From an uncultured Sulfurovum sp. (GTDB lineage: Bacteria; Campylobacterota; Campylobacteria; Campylobacterales; Sulfurovaceae), in NCBI GenBank assembly GCA_902727895.1, contig CACVAP010000086.1, forward strand, positions 62,001 through 126,000: DNA of 64,000 bases. The letters run 5' to 3'. Of this stretch, positions 17,729-26,877 are shown piece by piece. The position numbers and the translations under genes were made by a program. The notes under the pieces are model-generated. The model saw nothing but the letters and a program-made list of their open reading frames with translations. It ran no database searches and was not told where the DNA came from. How positions within the stretch are numbered: the stretch's first letter is position 1; the number at the start of each line of letters is the position of its first letter.

Positions 17729-19207
17729 TTATTGGTATTTTTCAACTAATACTTTTAATTCATCTTTGTCAATTACTATACTTTTATCACCATTTTTATG
17801 AGCATATAACTTACGTACCATCGCCTCTATTTCTTTACTCTCACCCATTTTCGGATAAAGTACTTTTAAAGCCTCATGGTATTTAGTACCTTTCTCTTTT
17901 CTTCTAAATTTAGGTAAAACAACCTGTGGTAAGTACTTAAGCGCTAATGTCGCTGCAACCCCTAAAGCAAAGGCCAAAAGAAGTGCCAATAAGCTTGGTA
18001 ATTTTTCATACCATGACGTATTAGACTGAGGAGTTTCCACAGCTATATTAACTGGTGTTTGAGTATGTACAACTGGTCTATTTACAACCTTCGTACTTCC
18101 CTCAACTTTAATTTCATATGCCTTTGTTTTTAAGACATTCACCTTCCCTGTTTCATAGTCATAAACCCTTATCTCTTTTGAAGGAACAGTAAAGTCATGA
18201 TCAGAAATGAATACAAAACTTTTTTGATAACGACTCTGTAGCTTTTTACCCAAAAGTGTACTCTCTACCTTTGCATCATCACTGTACATTGTGACAGAAG
18301 GAATGTCAAAGTTAATGCCATCAAAATCATCTAAATTTCCTTTTCCAAGTAACTCTATTCGTAAAGTCACTGGTTTATTTGCCTTGACTTTTAGATGATC
18401 AATTTTATCTGTTAGTCTATACTGTCCAACAATGTCATGTGCTTGAGTAGGTTCAATAACCTCTACAGCAAGAGCAGGGGTTGAGATTTTTGTCCATTTA
18501 GGAACATCTACGAACCATCCACCTCTCTGTCTTTCTCTTGCACGCTCTGCAACTTTAGCACGCGCAGGTTCTAAACTCAGTTTTCCAGACTTTTTTGCGA
18601 TAAGTAAATAGTTCAATTCCTGAATCGTAAATTCACCTTTTCGGTATGTTTTTCCTTCTCCAATTTGTTTAGAAAAGAATGATTTAAATGCTGGTGGCGT
18701 ATAATCAACCTGCATTACATCTAAATTGGTTCGTTGTTTAAAATATAAATTTAAAACAATAGACTCTCCTAAATAAAACTTAGATTTCTCTATCTTCATA
18801 TCCAAGCCAAAGTCTTCTGTCGCCCGTTTCAACCCTTTACTCGACTTCATGACTGTCAACTTTATCGGTTCTGACTTTTCAACTTGTCCATCAACTTTTA
18901 CTGAAAATGAAGGAATACTCATGTTAGCATCTGCTCTAAATTCCATCATCAGTATTTGTGTTTTTTCCATGCTACTTTTACCATTTACAAACACAAAGTT
19001 GCTAGATGAACGTCTTTGGGTATTAAAAACTTGTTTACCGTTTATCTCTTTTATCTCAGGAATCTTATCAATGTCTTGCCCTGTTATAGAAAGCGTCAAA
19101 AGTGTTGCATCACCTTCTATTACTTCTGTAGAATCTACTGTGGCTGTTATGTTTCCAGCTGATAAAAAACCTATAAAACAAAGTAAACTACCAAGGATTT
19201 TGTTCAT
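17729..19207 (-). CDS. batD: BatD family protein
   Basis: The 492-residue protein has a signal peptide ending near GNITATVDST, a periplasmic BatD-type region of beta domains (KIEKSKFYLGESIVLNLYFK, PVTLRIELLGKGNLDDFDGI) and one C-terminal membrane helix near residue 405-425 followed by a basic cytoplasmic tail. BatD is part of the Bat (Bacteroides aerotolerance) system, thought to assemble with the VWA proteins BatA/BatB; the mechanism is not established. It overlaps the 3' end of batC. Confidence 0.88.
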   Translation of the reverse strand: MNKILGSLLCFIGFLSAGNITATVDSTEVIEGDATLLTLSITGQDIDKIPEIKEINGKQVFNTQRRSSSNFVFVNGKSSMEKTQILMMEFRADANMSIPSFSVKVDGQVEKSEPIKLTVMKSSKGLKRATEDFGLDMKIEKSKFYLGESIVLNLYFKQRTNLDVMQVDYTPPAFKSFFSKQIGEGKTYRKGEFTIQELNYLLIAKKSGKLSLEPARAKVAERARERQRGGWFVDVPKWTKISTPALAVEVIEPTQAHDIVGQYRLTDKIDHLKVKANKPVTLRIELLGKGNLDDFDGINFDIPSVTMYSDDAKVESTLLGKKLQSRYQKSFVFISDHDFTVPSKEIRVYDYETGKVNVLKTKAYEIKVEGSTKVVNRPVVHTQTPVNIAVETPQSNTSWYEKLPSLLALLLAFALGVAATLALKYLPQVVLPKFRRKEKGTKYHEALKVLYPKMGESKEIEAMVRKLYAHKNGDKSIVIDKDELKVLVEKYQ

Positions 19208-20003
19208 TACGCTCTCCTTTTTCTGGATTTGTCTGATACATCATCGTGGGCATCTTTTTCTTTTGTAACTGTTTCATCATATGCTTCAATTCTTTCTTTC
19301 TCATCTCTTCATTCTTCTTTTCCTGAGGTGTCATTTTCTTCTCTGCCTCTTCTTCTTTAGGTTTTTTTTCTTTTTTTCCGTTCTTTGCTTCTTCTTCGGC
19401 TTTCTTCTTTTCGTCAGCCTTTTTCTTTTCATCCTCTTTTTTCTGAGAATCTTTTTTTTCTTCTTCTTTTTTCTTCTCTTCATCTTTCTTTTGTTGGTCT
19501 TTTTTATCTTGTTCTTTTTTCTTATCTTGCTCTTTCTTATCGTCCTTCTTCTTGTCCTCTTTTTTATCTTTATCTTCGTTCTTTTTCTCTTGCTCTTTTT
19601 TCTTCTCTTCTTCTTTCTTCTTTTTCTTAGCAAGTTCTAAATTATGTTTTGTATCTTTATCATCTCTTACTTTTAAAGCTTTTTCATAAGCTTCTATGGC
19701 TTTGTCCAGCTCTTGTTTCTTAAAATGAACATTCCCCATATTATGTTGACGTTGCGCTTCATCAACACCTTTTGCATTTTTATAAGAGCTTAAAGCTTCG
19801 TCATATCGTCCAGCTTTATACTGCGCATTTGCTTTGTCATATTTAACCTGAGGATCGTCCTTATTCAAAGAATCAAAAAGCCTAGCTGACTTATTGAAAT
19901 CACCTTTTTCATAGGATTTATTTGCTTTTTCTATGGTTTGAAAGTCAAATATATCTGCCCATAAGAAATTACTACTTATTATAAAAAATATTAATTTATT
20001 CAT
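19188..20003 (-). CDS. batC: BatC-like TPR protein with long charged tail
   Basis: After an N-terminal signal/anchor (KLIFFIISSNFLWA) come about three TPR units to residue ~120 (KSARLFDSL, ALSSYKNAKGVDEAQRQHNM, AIEAYEKALKVRDDKDTKHN). A roughly 120-residue stretch made almost only of K, E, D and Q follows, ending in MMYQTNPEKGERNEQNPW. In Bat operons BatC is the TPR partner of BatA/BatB. The start ATG overlaps the stop of the upstream YhcG-type gene, and AAGGAA inside that gene is its ribosome site. Confidence 0.85.
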   Translation of the reverse strand: MNKLIFFIISSNFLWADIFDFQTIEKANKSYEKGDFNKSARLFDSLNKDDPQVKYDKANAQYKAGRYDEALSSYKNAKGVDEAQRQHNMGNVHFKKQELDKAIEAYEKALKVRDDKDTKHNLELAKKKKKEEEKKKEQEKKNEDKDKKEDKKKDDKKEQDKKKEQDKKDQQKKDEEKKKEEEKKDSQKKEDEKKKADEKKKAEEEAKNGKKEKKPKEEEAEKKMTPQEKKNEEMRKKELKHMMKQLQKKKMPTMMYQTNPEKGERNEQNPW

Positions 20004-21018
20004 CTTTTTCCTTATTAAGTTCTAGTTCAAAAATATCTTTTTCAATTTCTGCTTTTAACTCTTCAATACTTGGTAAGTATAACTGATATTTAGAAACAAA
20101 TAAATTGTCATTATCATCAATCACTGAGTACTTTACAACCGTATTGTCTTTTTCCGTACATAATATAATCCCAATAGTAGGATTATCATCATTAGACTTT
20201 TCTAAGTCGTCAAACATTCGTACATACATATCCATCTGACCTACATCTTGATGACTTAATTTTCCTCGTTTTAGGTCTATGACAACAAAACATTTCAAAA
20301 TATAGTTATAAAAAACCAAATCAATATAGAAATCACTATGCTCAGTCTTTATTCGTTTTTGACGGTCAACAAATGCAAACCCTCGTCCAAGTTCTAAAAG
20401 AAACTCTTGAATTTTTCCAATCAAAGCCTCTTCTAATTCACTCTCTAAAAAAGCTTTATTCTCTTTTAAATCCAAAAATTCTAATACATAAGGGTCTTTG
20501 ATAATATCTTTTGAACGAATTAACATACCTTTTGTCTTTTCTACAGCTTCAAGTTCCACACTTTTCTTTTCTCGGCAAGAGAGTAAACGTTCATAATAGT
20601 GCGTTCCTATCTGTCGCTCTAATGCCCGAACACTCCAATGAGACTTCACAGCTTCTTCCATATACCAAGCCTTGGCATCTTCATCTTGCAAACGAATAAT
20701 AAGCTTATAATGACTCCAACTCAATTCGCTCCACAGTGTAGAGCGAATTGGAAAGCTCTTGTAAAACTGTCGCATATTACGAATACTTTGTTGACTAAAT
20801 CCTTTTCCAAACTCACTACTCAACTGAGAAGAAAGCTCTTTAATCAGATAAGAACCATACTTCGCTCTGTCTTCCCCTTTTTGTTCTTCTTCTATTATCT
20901 GCTTACCTATGTTCCAATAGGCTTCTACCATTATGAAGTTTACTTGCTTGTATGTATTGTCTCTTGCTGTTTGGAGAATGGTTTTTATGGTTTGATAGAT
21001 GTTATTTTGTAGCTTCAT
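19996..21018 (-). CDS. YhcG-type PD-(D/E)xK nuclease family protein (DUF1016)
   Basis: The 340-residue protein has the N-terminal DUF1016 helical domain (VEAYWNIGKQIIEEEQ, GFSQQSIRNMRQFY, LSWSHYKLIIRL) and the C-terminal PDDEXK domain (GRGFAFVDRQKRI, FYIDLVFYNYILKCFVVIDLK with the D..(D/E)xK core, QMDMYVRMFDD, GIILCTEKDNTVVKY). YhcG-like nucleases are often found with restriction systems or as lone accessory genes; the biological role is unclear. It interrupts the bat operon between batB and batC. Confidence 0.9.
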   Translation of the reverse strand: MKLQNNIYQTIKTILQTARDNTYKQVNFIMVEAYWNIGKQIIEEEQKGEDRAKYGSYLIKELSSQLSSEFGKGFSQQSIRNMRQFYKSFPIRSTLWSELSWSHYKLIIRLQDEDAKAWYMEEAVKSHWSVRALERQIGTHYYERLLSCREKKSVELEAVEKTKGMLIRSKDIIKDPYVLEFLDLKENKAFLESELEEALIGKIQEFLLELGRGFAFVDRQKRIKTEHSDFYIDLVFYNYILKCFVVIDLKRGKLSHQDVGQMDMYVRMFDDLEKSNDDNPTIGIILCTEKDNTVVKYSVIDDNDNLFVSKYQLYLPSIEELKAEIEKDIFELELNKEKDE

Positions 21019-22283
21019 GAATTAGACTCCATATTAAACTTATCTAAAAATTCAATCTTTTTAATAACCAGTTCCATACTGCTTTTCCAATATTCACTTT
21101 TCTCATACTCTTCAAGACTACCAAAAGAATTAGATATAATATTACCTACTATCTCTAATACTTTATCACTATCTTCTAATTTTTCTGAGATAGAGAAATA
21201 TAATTCTTTTCTTTTATCCTCTAGTATATAATGATATAGACTTGGCTGATATGATTTTATAACTTCCAATATAACAAGTAAATCAATATTAATATTTTCT
21301 TCAATATCTAAAGTTTTAAATAGAATATGTAATTTAGAAAAAACTTGCTCAATTTGACGTAACGATAAAGGGAATGCAAAAACAATTTTTTTAAGAGTCC
21401 TTAAAAATGAACCATTTTCATATATTCTTTTATTGTCTAAAAGTTGCTGTAATTTAAACTTTTGATATAACTTGTCACAAAAGCTATTGAAACTGAGATT
21501 ACTCAACTTATATTCTAAATCAATAAATCGTCTCAAATAATTATCGGTATCTATATTTCCATATTGAGACTTAATAGACTCAGAAAGTTGTTCTTTGTCT
21601 ATGGATAATACAAATATTAATTTTTCAATGCCAAATAGATGTTTAATTCTCTCCAATAATTCAATAGCATACAAAGGACGACATCTATCAAGCTCATCAA
21701 TAAATATAATAAAAGGTTGTTCACTATCTAAAAGTTCCAACAGTTCGTTAATTGATTGTTTAAACTGTTCAGTGATTTCTTTTTCTTTTGAATAGTTTTC
21801 GATTAACCCTTTCGCTGTCTCTTCTGATATAGCTCCCATAGCTGATTCTACACCTTTATCTAAATCAAGAACTCCACCTGTCATACCTTTAACAAAAGCT
21901 GGTAAACCCCTTTTTAAAACCTTACCTCCAAACTCTTTAGCTTGATTAAATTTATCTATAACATCATGATTGTCTTTAAAATTTTCTTCTATGTATCCAT
22001 TTAATGAACCTAAAATAGCAATTAGTGGTTCATTTGAAAAATCATCTTCCCATGCAGAAAAATAGAGACTATGAGCTTCATGTTCTTTTTTTAAGTATTG
22101 TTCCCATAACTTTACAAAGGTAGTTTTACCAGTTCCCCAACTTCCATTAATACTAAAAACAAAAGGCTCTGTAGTTGATAATAAAAGTTTTGATAAGTCA
22201 ACAATACTTTCTTCACGTCCTAAAGTATCATTTTTAAAAATATTATCTTCTGCTATTTCTATTAAATTATTTTTTACAATCAT
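21015..22283 (-). CDS. KAP family P-loop NTPase
   Basis: The 422-residue protein has Walker A GSWGTGKTT at 47-55, SLYFSAWEDDF shortly after, and Walker B FIIFIDELDRCRPLYAIELL near residue 190-210, all diagnostic of KAP NTPases. The insert at about 105-160 (KEFGGKVLKRGLPAFVKGMT) is weakly hydrophobic and could contact membrane. KAP NTPases are found in mobile, sporadically distributed loci, some in phage defence. It overlaps the YhcG-type gene by 4 nt and directly follows the PIN gene. Confidence 0.9.
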   Translation of the reverse strand: MIVKNNLIEIAEDNIFKNDTLGREESIVDLSKLLLSTTEPFVFSINGSWGTGKTTFVKLWEQYLKKEHEAHSLYFSAWEDDFSNEPLIAILGSLNGYIEENFKDNHDVIDKFNQAKEFGGKVLKRGLPAFVKGMTGGVLDLDKGVESAMGAISEETAKGLIENYSKEKEITEQFKQSINELLELLDSEQPFIIFIDELDRCRPLYAIELLERIKHLFGIEKLIFVLSIDKEQLSESIKSQYGNIDTDNYLRRFIDLEYKLSNLSFNSFCDKLYQKFKLQQLLDNKRIYENGSFLRTLKKIVFAFPLSLRQIEQVFSKLHILFKTLDIEENINIDLLVILEVIKSYQPSLYHYILEDKRKELYFSISEKLEDSDKVLEIVGNIISNSFGSLEEYEKSEYWKSSMELVIKKIEFLDKFNMESNS

Positions 22284-22284
22284 T

Positions 22285-22719
22285 TTATTTTCCTAAAAAA
22301 TCCATAAAGCCCTCAGACCCTACACATTCAATCTCTTTAGCCACAAAACGTTTATCATTTGTAACAATCAAATCACAACCCATTTGTTTCGCTAAAATAT
22401 ACTGTATGGTATCTTCCATGTCCGTATAGTCGCTATCTTCTCGCATCAGTTCAATAGCTAAGCTTAATTCATCTTTAGCAAAAGGAATAATCTCAACCGT
22501 ATCTTTTAAAACTTCTAAAGCATCCAATGCTTTAATTTTCGTCGTATATTTAGAAGTAATATAATAGATATTCGTCGCAATATCACAACTGGTATAAACC
22601 ATCATGTCATTTTGTAAGGCATACATCAACGACTCTTTACTTGGCTGATGGGTAGCTCTTTTATCATCAAAAATATCATTAAAGATATTGGCATCAAAAA
22701 ATATGTTCTTAATGTCCAT
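22285..22719 (-). CDS. PIN-domain toxin (VapC-like)
   Basis: The 144-residue protein carries the PIN acidic residues: D9 in IFFDANIF, a central acidic group in DYTDMEDTIQY (97-107) and D122 in LIVTNDKRF. PIN toxins are metal-dependent RNases. The upstream small gene overlaps it by 11 nt and is the expected antitoxin. Confidence 0.88.
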   Translation of the reverse strand: MDIKNIFFDANIFNDIFDDKRATHQPSKESLMYALQNDMMVYTSCDIATNIYYITSKYTTKIKALDALEVLKDTVEIIPFAKDELSLAIELMREDSDYTDMEDTIQYILAKQMGCDLIVTNDKRFVAKEIECVGSEGFMDFLGK

Positions 22720-22945
22720 CTTGACTCTTTATCCATTGCATGTCAACATGTTCTGGAATTAACCCTGAAAACATTCCTGACATTTTTTCTAATGAATCTA
22801 ACTTCTGTTGCTTCTTAACTTTTTTCATTCTCTCTTCTATCAACTCTTGAATAACTTGACTCTGTTTTTTATTAAGTACACGTGAAAGTTCTTCTAAATC
22901 ATAAACGATAGCTTCTGGCATTGTAAAGTTTTTTCTTACTGTCAT
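22709..22945 (-). CDS. ribbon-helix-helix-type antitoxin
   Basis: The 78-residue protein begins TVRKNFTMPEAIVYDLEELS followed by a helix with KKQSQVIQELIEERMKK, the CopG/RHH pattern of DNA-binding antitoxins. Its C-terminal part would bind the PIN toxin encoded by the overlapping downstream gene. An AT-rich region at 22946-23031 upstream probably holds the autoregulated promoter. Confidence 0.85.
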   Translation of the reverse strand: MTVRKNFTMPEAIVYDLEELSRVLNKKQSQVIQELIEERMKKVKKQQKLDSLEKMSGMFSGLIPEHVDMQWIKSQDGH

Positions 22946-23031
22946 TTTTAGATCCTTTTTAATACTTCATATAAAGTAAGTATTTTATTATACTTATTAT
23001 AACATAAATAATAATACGTATATTAATTCAG

Positions 23032-23790
23032 TTAAAACACACCTTTCTCATAAAATAATCCTAGCATTGACCACAAGTTCATTAACGCATGCATAATCAT
23101 TGGAATATAGAGTGAATTCGTTATGACACGTGCATAACCAAAAACAATACCTATAACAAAAATAGCAATCAAATAAGGTGTCTCATACTGTAAATGTATC
23201 ACTGCCCAAAATCCAGAAGTTACAAGAATAGCACCATGTACACCCATAAAAGTTTGAGAAAAACCTTTGAGTAAAAACCCTCTAAAAATAAGCTCTTCCA
23301 CGATAGGAGCAGCAATGACAACAGCGACCAAAAGGGCAAGCTTTGTCCATAAAGTAGGATATTCAAGATTTAGCATAAAGTCAGGTGTCTCTTTAGCACC
23401 CATAGCATCAATAAGTAACCCTACACCCATATACAACAAAATAAATGCCACTATAGAAAGTCCAAGTGTTTTGGCTGTAAAACCATAAAGGTTCAAATAC
23501 TCTTTAATTACGGAACCTTTCTTCAACTTAATAAGTCCAATAACCAAAGGTAAAACAACAAGTGTTCCTCCCATTGCTGAAAGAAAAAGTAAAAAAGAAT
23601 CGGTATTAACCGTATTTGAAAACTTATTAAAAGAGTCCATCGTAATAGTCATATTTTCAAAAGCCATATAGCCTAAAAGTGGGATAATCTGCCCAATAGT
23701 AAATATAGCAAAAATTAAGATTCCCCAGAAAAAAGTTCCCCAAAAGCCCCAAATATTTCCTTGCTCATTTTGCATTAAATTATTGTGCAT
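23032..23790 (-). CDS. CPBP family intramembrane glutamic endopeptidase
   Basis: The 252-residue protein has about seven membrane helices and the CPBP (Rce1/Abi) motifs: EELIFRG with the catalytic Glu pair, the FWAVIHL histidine, and NSLYIPMIMHALMN. These proteases act within membranes; in bacteria substrates are mostly unknown, and some confer bacteriocin immunity. Its start overlaps the end of batB by 11 nt, so it is translated as part of the bat operon. Confidence 0.9.
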   Translation of the reverse strand: MHNNLMQNEQGNIWGFWGTFFWGILIFAIFTIGQIIPLLGYMAFENMTITMDSFNKFSNTVNTDSFLLFLSAMGGTLVVLPLVIGLIKLKKGSVIKEYLNLYGFTAKTLGLSIVAFILLYMGVGLLIDAMGAKETPDFMLNLEYPTLWTKLALLVAVVIAAPIVEELIFRGFLLKGFSQTFMGVHGAILVTSGFWAVIHLQYETPYLIAIFVIGIVFGYARVITNSLYIPMIMHALMNLWSMLGLFYEKGVF

Positions 23791-24754
23791 TTCTACTCCT
23801 ACTTGGCAATGACGAAAAACCTAATAACAACAAAAACAAGCCTAATCCAAGTGGGTAGTAAAACAACTCTTCACGGTCATGAATGGTTACTTCACCCTGC
23901 TCTTTGTTTTGATGCTGTGCTTTAATGGTAGCTACTAAATCTTTCATACCTGTTTCTCCAGTATTAGCCACAATAAATGCCCCACCATTCTCTAAAGCTA
24001 CTTCACCTAAATCATCATTTCTCTGCGTAATGGCAATGGCTCCATTATGACTTAAAGGTTTTCCATCTTTCCCAATAACAGGCGAACCTGCTGTTGTTCC
24101 CACAAGTACCACATACAAAGAAATATCTTCATCTTTAATGGTACTGGCAAACGCTTCTAAGTCTTTCTTCTCTCCACCATCTGAAAAGACAATGAGAATT
24201 TTTGGTTGTTTCTTCTCTAAAAGTTCAGCGACATACGTACCTAAAGCAGAAAAGTCTGTTGAACTCATATTAATGTATTCGTCTGTCACTCCTTCAACAA
24301 TCTGTGTTAGGGTTCCTTTGTCGGAAGAGAATGGTGCCAACATAAATGAAGAGTGTGCAAATGCAATAACAGAAAGCTCATCCGTAGGCATCTCTTTAAA
24401 TAAAGAGAGCATTTTTTTCTTAGCAAATTCCAAACGATTGGGGTAAATGTCCTTAGCACGCATAGAACCCGAAATGTCCAAAGCCACCACAGCTGAAAGT
24501 CCTTCAAGTTGTACTACTTTCTCACCATTGTCCACAACAGGTCTAGCCAATGCAATCAGTAAAAAGAAAATACCTATAAGCATTAACATATTACGTAAGA
24601 CCAAAGGTAAAGAATCATCGCCTACACTTAAACGTTTTAAAACTTCTTCATTAAAAACTTGGGTCACAGAGCCTTTGTGTTTTAAAATCACAAAAGCAAA
24701 TACCAATATCGGTAAGATTAATATAAAAAATAGTTGAGGATTTACAAAAGTCAT
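23780..24754 (-). CDS. batB: BatB-like VWA domain membrane protein
   Basis: The 324-residue protein has two N-terminal membrane helices, a VWA domain with the MIDAS motif ALDISGSM and downstream Thr/Asp positions (SSTDFSALG, IVFSDGGEKKD), and a C-terminal membrane helix. BatA and BatB are paired VWA proteins thought to form a periplasmic complex. It overlaps batA by 1 nt. Confidence 0.9.
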   Translation of the reverse strand: MTFVNPQLFFILILPILVFAFVILKHKGSVTQVFNEEVLKRLSVGDDSLPLVLRNMLMLIGIFFLLIALARPVVDNGEKVVQLEGLSAVVALDISGSMRAKDIYPNRLEFAKKKMLSLFKEMPTDELSVIAFAHSSFMLAPFSSDKGTLTQIVEGVTDEYINMSSTDFSALGTYVAELLEKKQPKILIVFSDGGEKKDLEAFASTIKDEDISLYVVLVGTTAGSPVIGKDGKPLSHNGAIAITQRNDDLGEVALENGGAFIVANTGETGMKDLVATIKAQHQNKEQGEVTIHDREELFYYPLGLGLFLLLLGFSSLPSRSRNAQ

Positions 24755-25671
24755 TACAAGCTCCTCATGGTTCTAAAATAGATAAAAAAGAGTAACAATA
24801 AAATAGAAAAAACCAAAGGATAGGTAAATAAATAAGTATGTTGAACTACTTTTTTATCATCTATTTTAGAAACTTCTAAACGGTCAATCTCCTCATAAAT
24901 CTTTGTAAGCATCAGTGAGTTTCTAGCTGCAAAAGCAAGACCTTTTCCAGCTTTTGCTAACTTACGTAAGTAGTCTCCATCAAAATCACGCTCAGTTCCT
25001 ATACCAATGGTATAAAGTTTAGCCTCTGACTTTGAGACTAAAGAAGTTACCTCATCCACAGTAATTTCACTCATATTGTCTACCCCATCAGTGAGTAAAA
25101 TAACAATCTTACTTTTTGCTTTTGACTTCTCTAACATTCCATAGGACTGTACCAGAGCATCGTTAATAGCCGTTCTTTTTCCTGCAATACCCAGTTGTTG
25201 CATCCCAATAATCTGTCGTAAAAACTTTGTCTCAAAAGTCAAAGGAGAAGCCACAAAAGCAATGTCAGCAAAGGTTATAAGCCCTATTCTGTCATTTTCT
25301 CTTTTGTCCACAAAAGAGGCTGCCACTTCTTTAACGACATCAAACTTATTTTTAGCACGATTGGTCACATCAAAACCTTGCTGACGCATAGAGTCAGAAG
25401 TATCTACTATAAGTACTATGTCTCGCCCATGTTTTTTAGAGTTAGAGTACTCTTTTGTTAAAACAGGTGATGCCAATGCCACAATGGCTAAAATAATTCC
25501 TAACCACTTTAATGCAGGAAGTAAGAGACTTCTATTTTTATTTCCCAGCATTAACGAATTTAAATGTGGAAAATAAATAGACTTAGCTTTTACTTTACAA
25601 AAATAAGCACAAACAGCAAAGACAACGATCAGCCCCAATAACCAAGGGTATTCAAAACTAAATTGATTCAT
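24754..25671 (-). CDS. batA: BatA-like VWA domain membrane protein
   Basis: The 305-residue protein has N-terminal membrane helices, a VWA domain with MIDAS VLIVDTSDSM, IGLITFADIAFV and KIVILLTDGVDNMSEI, and a C-terminal membrane helix. It is the usual second VWA protein of MoxR-Bat operons. It overlaps the gene before it by 14 nt and batB by 1 nt. Confidence 0.9.
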   Translation of the reverse strand: MNQFSFEYPWLLGLIVVFAVCAYFCKVKAKSIYFPHLNSLMLGNKNRSLLLPALKWLGIILAIVALASPVLTKEYSNSKKHGRDIVLIVDTSDSMRQQGFDVTNRAKNKFDVVKEVAASFVDKRENDRIGLITFADIAFVASPLTFETKFLRQIIGMQQLGIAGKRTAINDALVQSYGMLEKSKAKSKIVILLTDGVDNMSEITVDEVTSLVSKSEAKLYTIGIGTERDFDGDYLRKLAKAGKGLAFAARNSLMLTKIYEEIDRLEVSKIDDKKVVQHTYLFTYPLVFSILLLLFFIYFRTMRSL

Positions 25672-26053
25672 CTATAATATGTACCAGTAAATTGTATTGT
25701 TGTAGGGTTTGCTCATCCACAGTGGGAACTTCTTTTCGATATTTATATGATTCTAACATAGGGACTAACTGTGTGTAAATTTCTTTTGCACGTTCATTAT
25801 CAAGTGTTAATTTTCGTCCTAGTTCTGTTGCTTCATAGGCAGACTGCTTTACATCTCTCCAATCTAAGTTCTTAAATTGTTCAAAGTAAACTTTTTGCAT
25901 ATTTATTTTTTTCTTTTTCCAAAACTTTTTGACCAGAAACCAAATAACAGCTACCAGTAAAATAAGTGCCAAAGCAATCAAGCCTAAAAAAATAGTATAT
26001 GAACTATCAGGTATTTCAAGTAGAGGTTTTATGTCTCTTAATTCATTATCCAT
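25658..26053 (-). CDS. DUF4381-like single-pass membrane protein of the bat operon
   Basis: The 131-residue protein has a short N-terminal periplasmic part (LLEIPDSSY), one membrane helix (about 21-42), a basic stretch (KKFWKKKKI) and a cytoplasmic helical domain. Its size, topology and place between the DUF58 and BatA genes match DUF4381 proteins of MoxR operons. No catalytic motif is visible. Confidence 0.75.
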   Translation of the reverse strand: MDNELRDIKPLLEIPDSSYTIFLGLIALALILLVAVIWFLVKKFWKKKKINMQKVYFEQFKNLDWRDVKQSAYEATELGRKLTLDNERAKEIYTQLVPMLESYKYRKEVPTVDEQTLQQYNLLVHIIDESI

Positions 26054-26877
26054 TATCGACCTCCTAATAACTTAGCCAACTTTAAATACGGCTCTTCATC
26101 TGTATATACTTTTGTATAACGCACAGCAGACTTTTTAAAATGGGCATAAAGTTTTTCATCATTCAGTCTCAATGCTTTTTCATAGCCTTTTAACTCAGAA
26201 CTTCCAACCATACCTTCAAAAGATGACTTCTTTTCCATGTCCATTAGACGCATATGTCCTAAAGCTTGTGGGTTTTCTTCAAATTTATCACGCACTATGA
26301 GTGCTACCACATCATGTTTTTTTGACAACAGTGCTAAGTCTATGTCTCCAACAAAATCAGAGATAATAAAAAGCAAAGATTTACGTTTTATCCGTTTGTA
26401 AAGTGTGTCAGTAAATTCTTTATAATTTGAACTTTTTTCTAACATATCAAAGTTCTGCAACTGTGTTACAGCATCTTGCACAGCAAAGTACTTTTTATTA
26501 GGTTTTGACATACTGTAGAGTTTGTCCGAAAATATGATATTTGAAAATAAATCAGAGTTCTTAACAGCTGAAAAACCAAGTAAAGCAACCAACTCAGCCA
26601 TAACTTCAGATTTTTGCTTAACGGTTCCAAAATAAGTAGAACCACCCATCATGACAGCTGTTACCACATTAAGCTCGCGCTCTTCTCTGTAAATTTTGAC
26701 AAATGGCTTACCAAGCTTAGCTGTCGTCTTCCAGTCAATCTTCCGAACATCATCACCATAAACATATTCACGAAGTTCAGTAAACTCAAAACCCTCACCT
26801 TGGAATAGCGATGCGTTGTTTCCAAGCATCTCACCAAAGACTTGCTTTCGTGCTTTTAGTAATATTTTTTTAATCAT
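26053..26877 (-). CDS. DUF58 domain protein
   Basis: The 274-residue product has the DUF58 hallmark EFTELREYVYGDDVRKIDWK followed by PFVKIYREERELN and a degenerate VWA-like fold (VVTAVMMGGSTYFG, SLLFIISDFVGD). It adjoins moxR with a 1-nt overlap, the usual MoxR-DUF58 pairing in which the ATPase is thought to act as a chaperone for VWA partners. Confidence 0.9.
   Translation of the reverse strand: MIKKILLKARKQVFGEMLGNNASLFQGEGFEFTELREYVYGDDVRKIDWKTTAKLGKPFVKIYREERELNVVTAVMMGGSTYFGTVKQKSEVMAELVALLGFSAVKNSDLFSNIIFSDKLYSMSKPNKKYFAVQDAVTQLQNFDMLEKSSNYKEFTDTLYKRIKRKSLLFIISDFVGDIDLALLSKKHDVVALIVRDKFEENPQALGHMRLMDMEKKSSFEGMVGSSELKGYEKALRLNDEKLYAHFKKSAVRYTKVYTDEEPYLKLAKLLGGR

Noticed and set aside
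19281-19640. Long plus-strand frames rich in Phe/Leu and a Lys/Arg-rich minus-strand frame
   Set aside because: They are out-of-frame readings of the K/E/D-rich tail of batC.
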